Shown in pieces: positions 4,364 through 5,115 of a DNA stretch of 5,115 nt. The stretch covers positions 1-5,115 of the forward strand of contig CAVKJG010000070.1 of NCBI GenBank assembly GCA_963656825.1, given 5' to 3'. The stretch is from CAG-841 sp963656825 (GTDB lineage: Bacteria > Bacillota > Clostridia > Oscillospirales > CAG-272). How positions within the stretch are numbered: the first letter of the stretch is position 1; each line of letters opens with the position of its first letter. Position numbers and translations under genes: made by a program. The notes under the pieces were generated by a model. That model worked only from the letters and a program-made list of their open reading frames with translations, was not told where the DNA came from and did not search any database.

Positions 4364-4973
4364 GTTTTTTGTCGCTGAGTGAAGCCCTGTATTCACGCAA
4401 TCTATGGTAGAAGGTCGATTCGCACATACCGCACAATTCCGCCGCTTCGCGTGCTCGGATGGTTCCGCTTTCCCACCGCTGCACGATATCGGGAAAATTA
4501 TCCGGTGCCTTAATCACCGGTCTGCCGAATTTCATCCCGTTTGCCTTTGCCGCCGCAATTCCCTCGGCTTGTCGCTTGCGTATATTTTCGCGCTCGTTCT
4601 GTGCAACAAAGGACAGTACCTGAAGCACAATATCGGCAAGAAAGGTTCCCATCAGATCTTTACCGCGTCTCGTATCGAGCAACGGCATATCTATGACCGA
4701 AATATCCACTTCTTTCTCTCGCGTCAGATAGCGCCACTGACTTTGTATATCCTCGTAATTCCGTCCAAGTCGGTCAATGCTGAGGATATGCAGAACATCT
4801 CCTTTTTTCAGTTTGCGGAGCAGTTTCTGATACATCGGACGGTTAAAATCCTTGCCCGACTGCTTGTCTTTATATATCCGTTCTTCTGCAATTCCGAGTT
4901 TTCGCATTTCAACCATTTGCCGTTCCTCATTTTGATCGATTGACGATACCCGGACATATCCATATTCACTCAA
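4350..4973 (-). CDS. Small serine recombinase (resolvase/invertase family), likely promoter invertase
   Basis: A 207-residue site-specific recombinase that cuts DNA at 2-bp staggered cores through a 5'-phosphoserine link. The catalytic domain (1 to about 125) keeps the family's key residues at the same positions as gamma-delta resolvase: Arg8 and nucleophile Ser10 in YVRVSS, Arg45 in DFNRP, and Asp67, Arg68 and Arg71 in IDRLGRN. The dimerisation helix follows (FVAQNERENIRKRQ, about 122-135), then the AAKANGMKFGRP hinge (141-152). A helix-turn-helix covers about 172-196 (AREAAELCGMCESTFYHRL) and binds the site. Length fits the resolvase/DNA-invertase group, not the large integrases. The start is TTG at 4973, chosen for CGGAGG 7 nt upstream and the canonical MSEYGYVRVS beginning. 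The gene stands alone between two terminators, and its end overlaps one of two inverted 26-bp dyads flanking a promoter. The likely job is therefore promoter inversion; a transposon resolvase is the alternative, but no transposase is in the window. Confidence 0.88.
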   Translation of the reverse strand: MSEYGYVRVSSIDQNEERQMVEMRKLGIAEERIYKDKQSGKDFNRPMYQKLLRKLKKGDVLHILSIDRLGRNYEDIQSQWRYLTREKEVDISVIDMPLLDTRRGKDLMGTFLADIVLQVLSFVAQNERENIRKRQAEGIAAAKANGMKFGRPVIKAPDNFPDIVQRWESGTIRAREAAELCGMCESTFYHRLREYRASLSDKKQKSL

Positions 4974-4981
4974 TTCGTTTT

Positions 4982-4987
4982 CCTCCG
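4982..4987 (-). promoter_or_regulatory. Ribosome binding site supporting the TTG start of the recombinase
   Basis: CGGAGG on the minus strand, 7 nt ahead of TTG (4973-4971). The AT-rich stretch upstream (4988-5012) must hold the promoter if the adjacent terminator works. A TATATT (5009-5004) could be a -10, but no good -35 is visible, suggesting weak expression. Confidence 0.6.
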
Positions 4988-5012
4988 TGTTTTATAATTT
5001 TTTAAATATACA

Positions 5013-5045
5013 GAAAAAAGACGACCGTGAAAGTCGTCTTTTTTC
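5013..5045. terminator. Bidirectional intrinsic terminator
   Basis: GAAAAAAGACGAC and GTCGTCTTTTTTC form perfect 13-bp arms around a 7-nt loop. The outer stem gives a run of six T on either strand, so it can end transcription in both directions. It separates the recombinase from genes to the right and stops read-through into it. No gene or other signal is recognised in 5046-5115. Confidence 0.8.
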
Positions 5046-5115
5046 ATTGCTGTAACTATTTATTTGTTCTTTTAATCGTTTATTAATCGGTTGCAAGCCA
5101 TTATTTTTTCTGCTT

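Noticed and set aside
4404..4943. Plus-strand open frame of 179 codons
   Set aside because: Antisense to the recombinase, whose catalytic residues are unambiguous; the product resembles nothing known.
1..5115. CRISPR array, tRNA or rRNA
   Set aside because: No regularly spaced direct repeats and no cloverleaf or rRNA-like sequence was seen on either strand.

Overview
The window looks like a chromosomal segment of an anaerobic gut-type Firmicute (class Clostridia, possibly Oscillospirales-like). Clues are the strong AAGGAGG-type ribosome binding sites, the use of TTG and GTG starts, SipW-type signal peptidases with TasA/camelysin-like substrates, and a clostridial-style SLOG protein. The taxonomic call is inference. 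Every supported gene lies on the minus strand, so transcription runs from high to low coordinates.

Left part (1-2932): a tight four-gene operon read from 2932 down to 159. It encodes a signal-peptidase-like membrane protein that seems to lack its catalytic base, two paralogous TasA/camelysin-like single-pass secreted proteins, and a SipW-type signal peptidase with a long C-terminal coiled coil. Overlapping or closely spaced junctions indicate translational coupling. The likely role is export and processing of surface fibre or matrix subunits. After a structured spacer of 129 nt, another minus-strand gene starts at 29 and leaves the window.

Middle (2933-3723): a TetR/AcrR-type regulator upstream of the operon in the same orientation. 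A 16-bp perfect dyad (operator candidate) lies just before its ribosome binding site, and a 25-nt palindrome separates it from the next gene upstream.

Right part (3724-5045): a frameshifted SLOG-type gene, then a 120-bp AT-rich segment, then a small serine recombinase with a full set of resolvase/invertase catalytic residues. The segment between the SLOG gene and the recombinase is the highlight. It is bounded by two 26-bp imperfect dyads, each with 12-bp half-sites and a 2-bp core, in inverted orientation. Between them is a near-consensus sigma-70/sigma-A promoter (TTGACA, 17-bp spacer, TG-extended TATTAT). This is the layout of an invertible promoter with its own invertase beside it. In the orientation present here the promoter fires to the right and runs into a strong hairpin terminator that spans the right recombination site. 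After inversion it would fire to the left, into the SLOG remnant and possibly on into the TetR gene and the surface-protein operon. Inversion would also take the terminator apart. A bidirectional terminator (5013-5045) insulates the recombinase from whatever lies to the right; nothing is recognised in 5046-5115.
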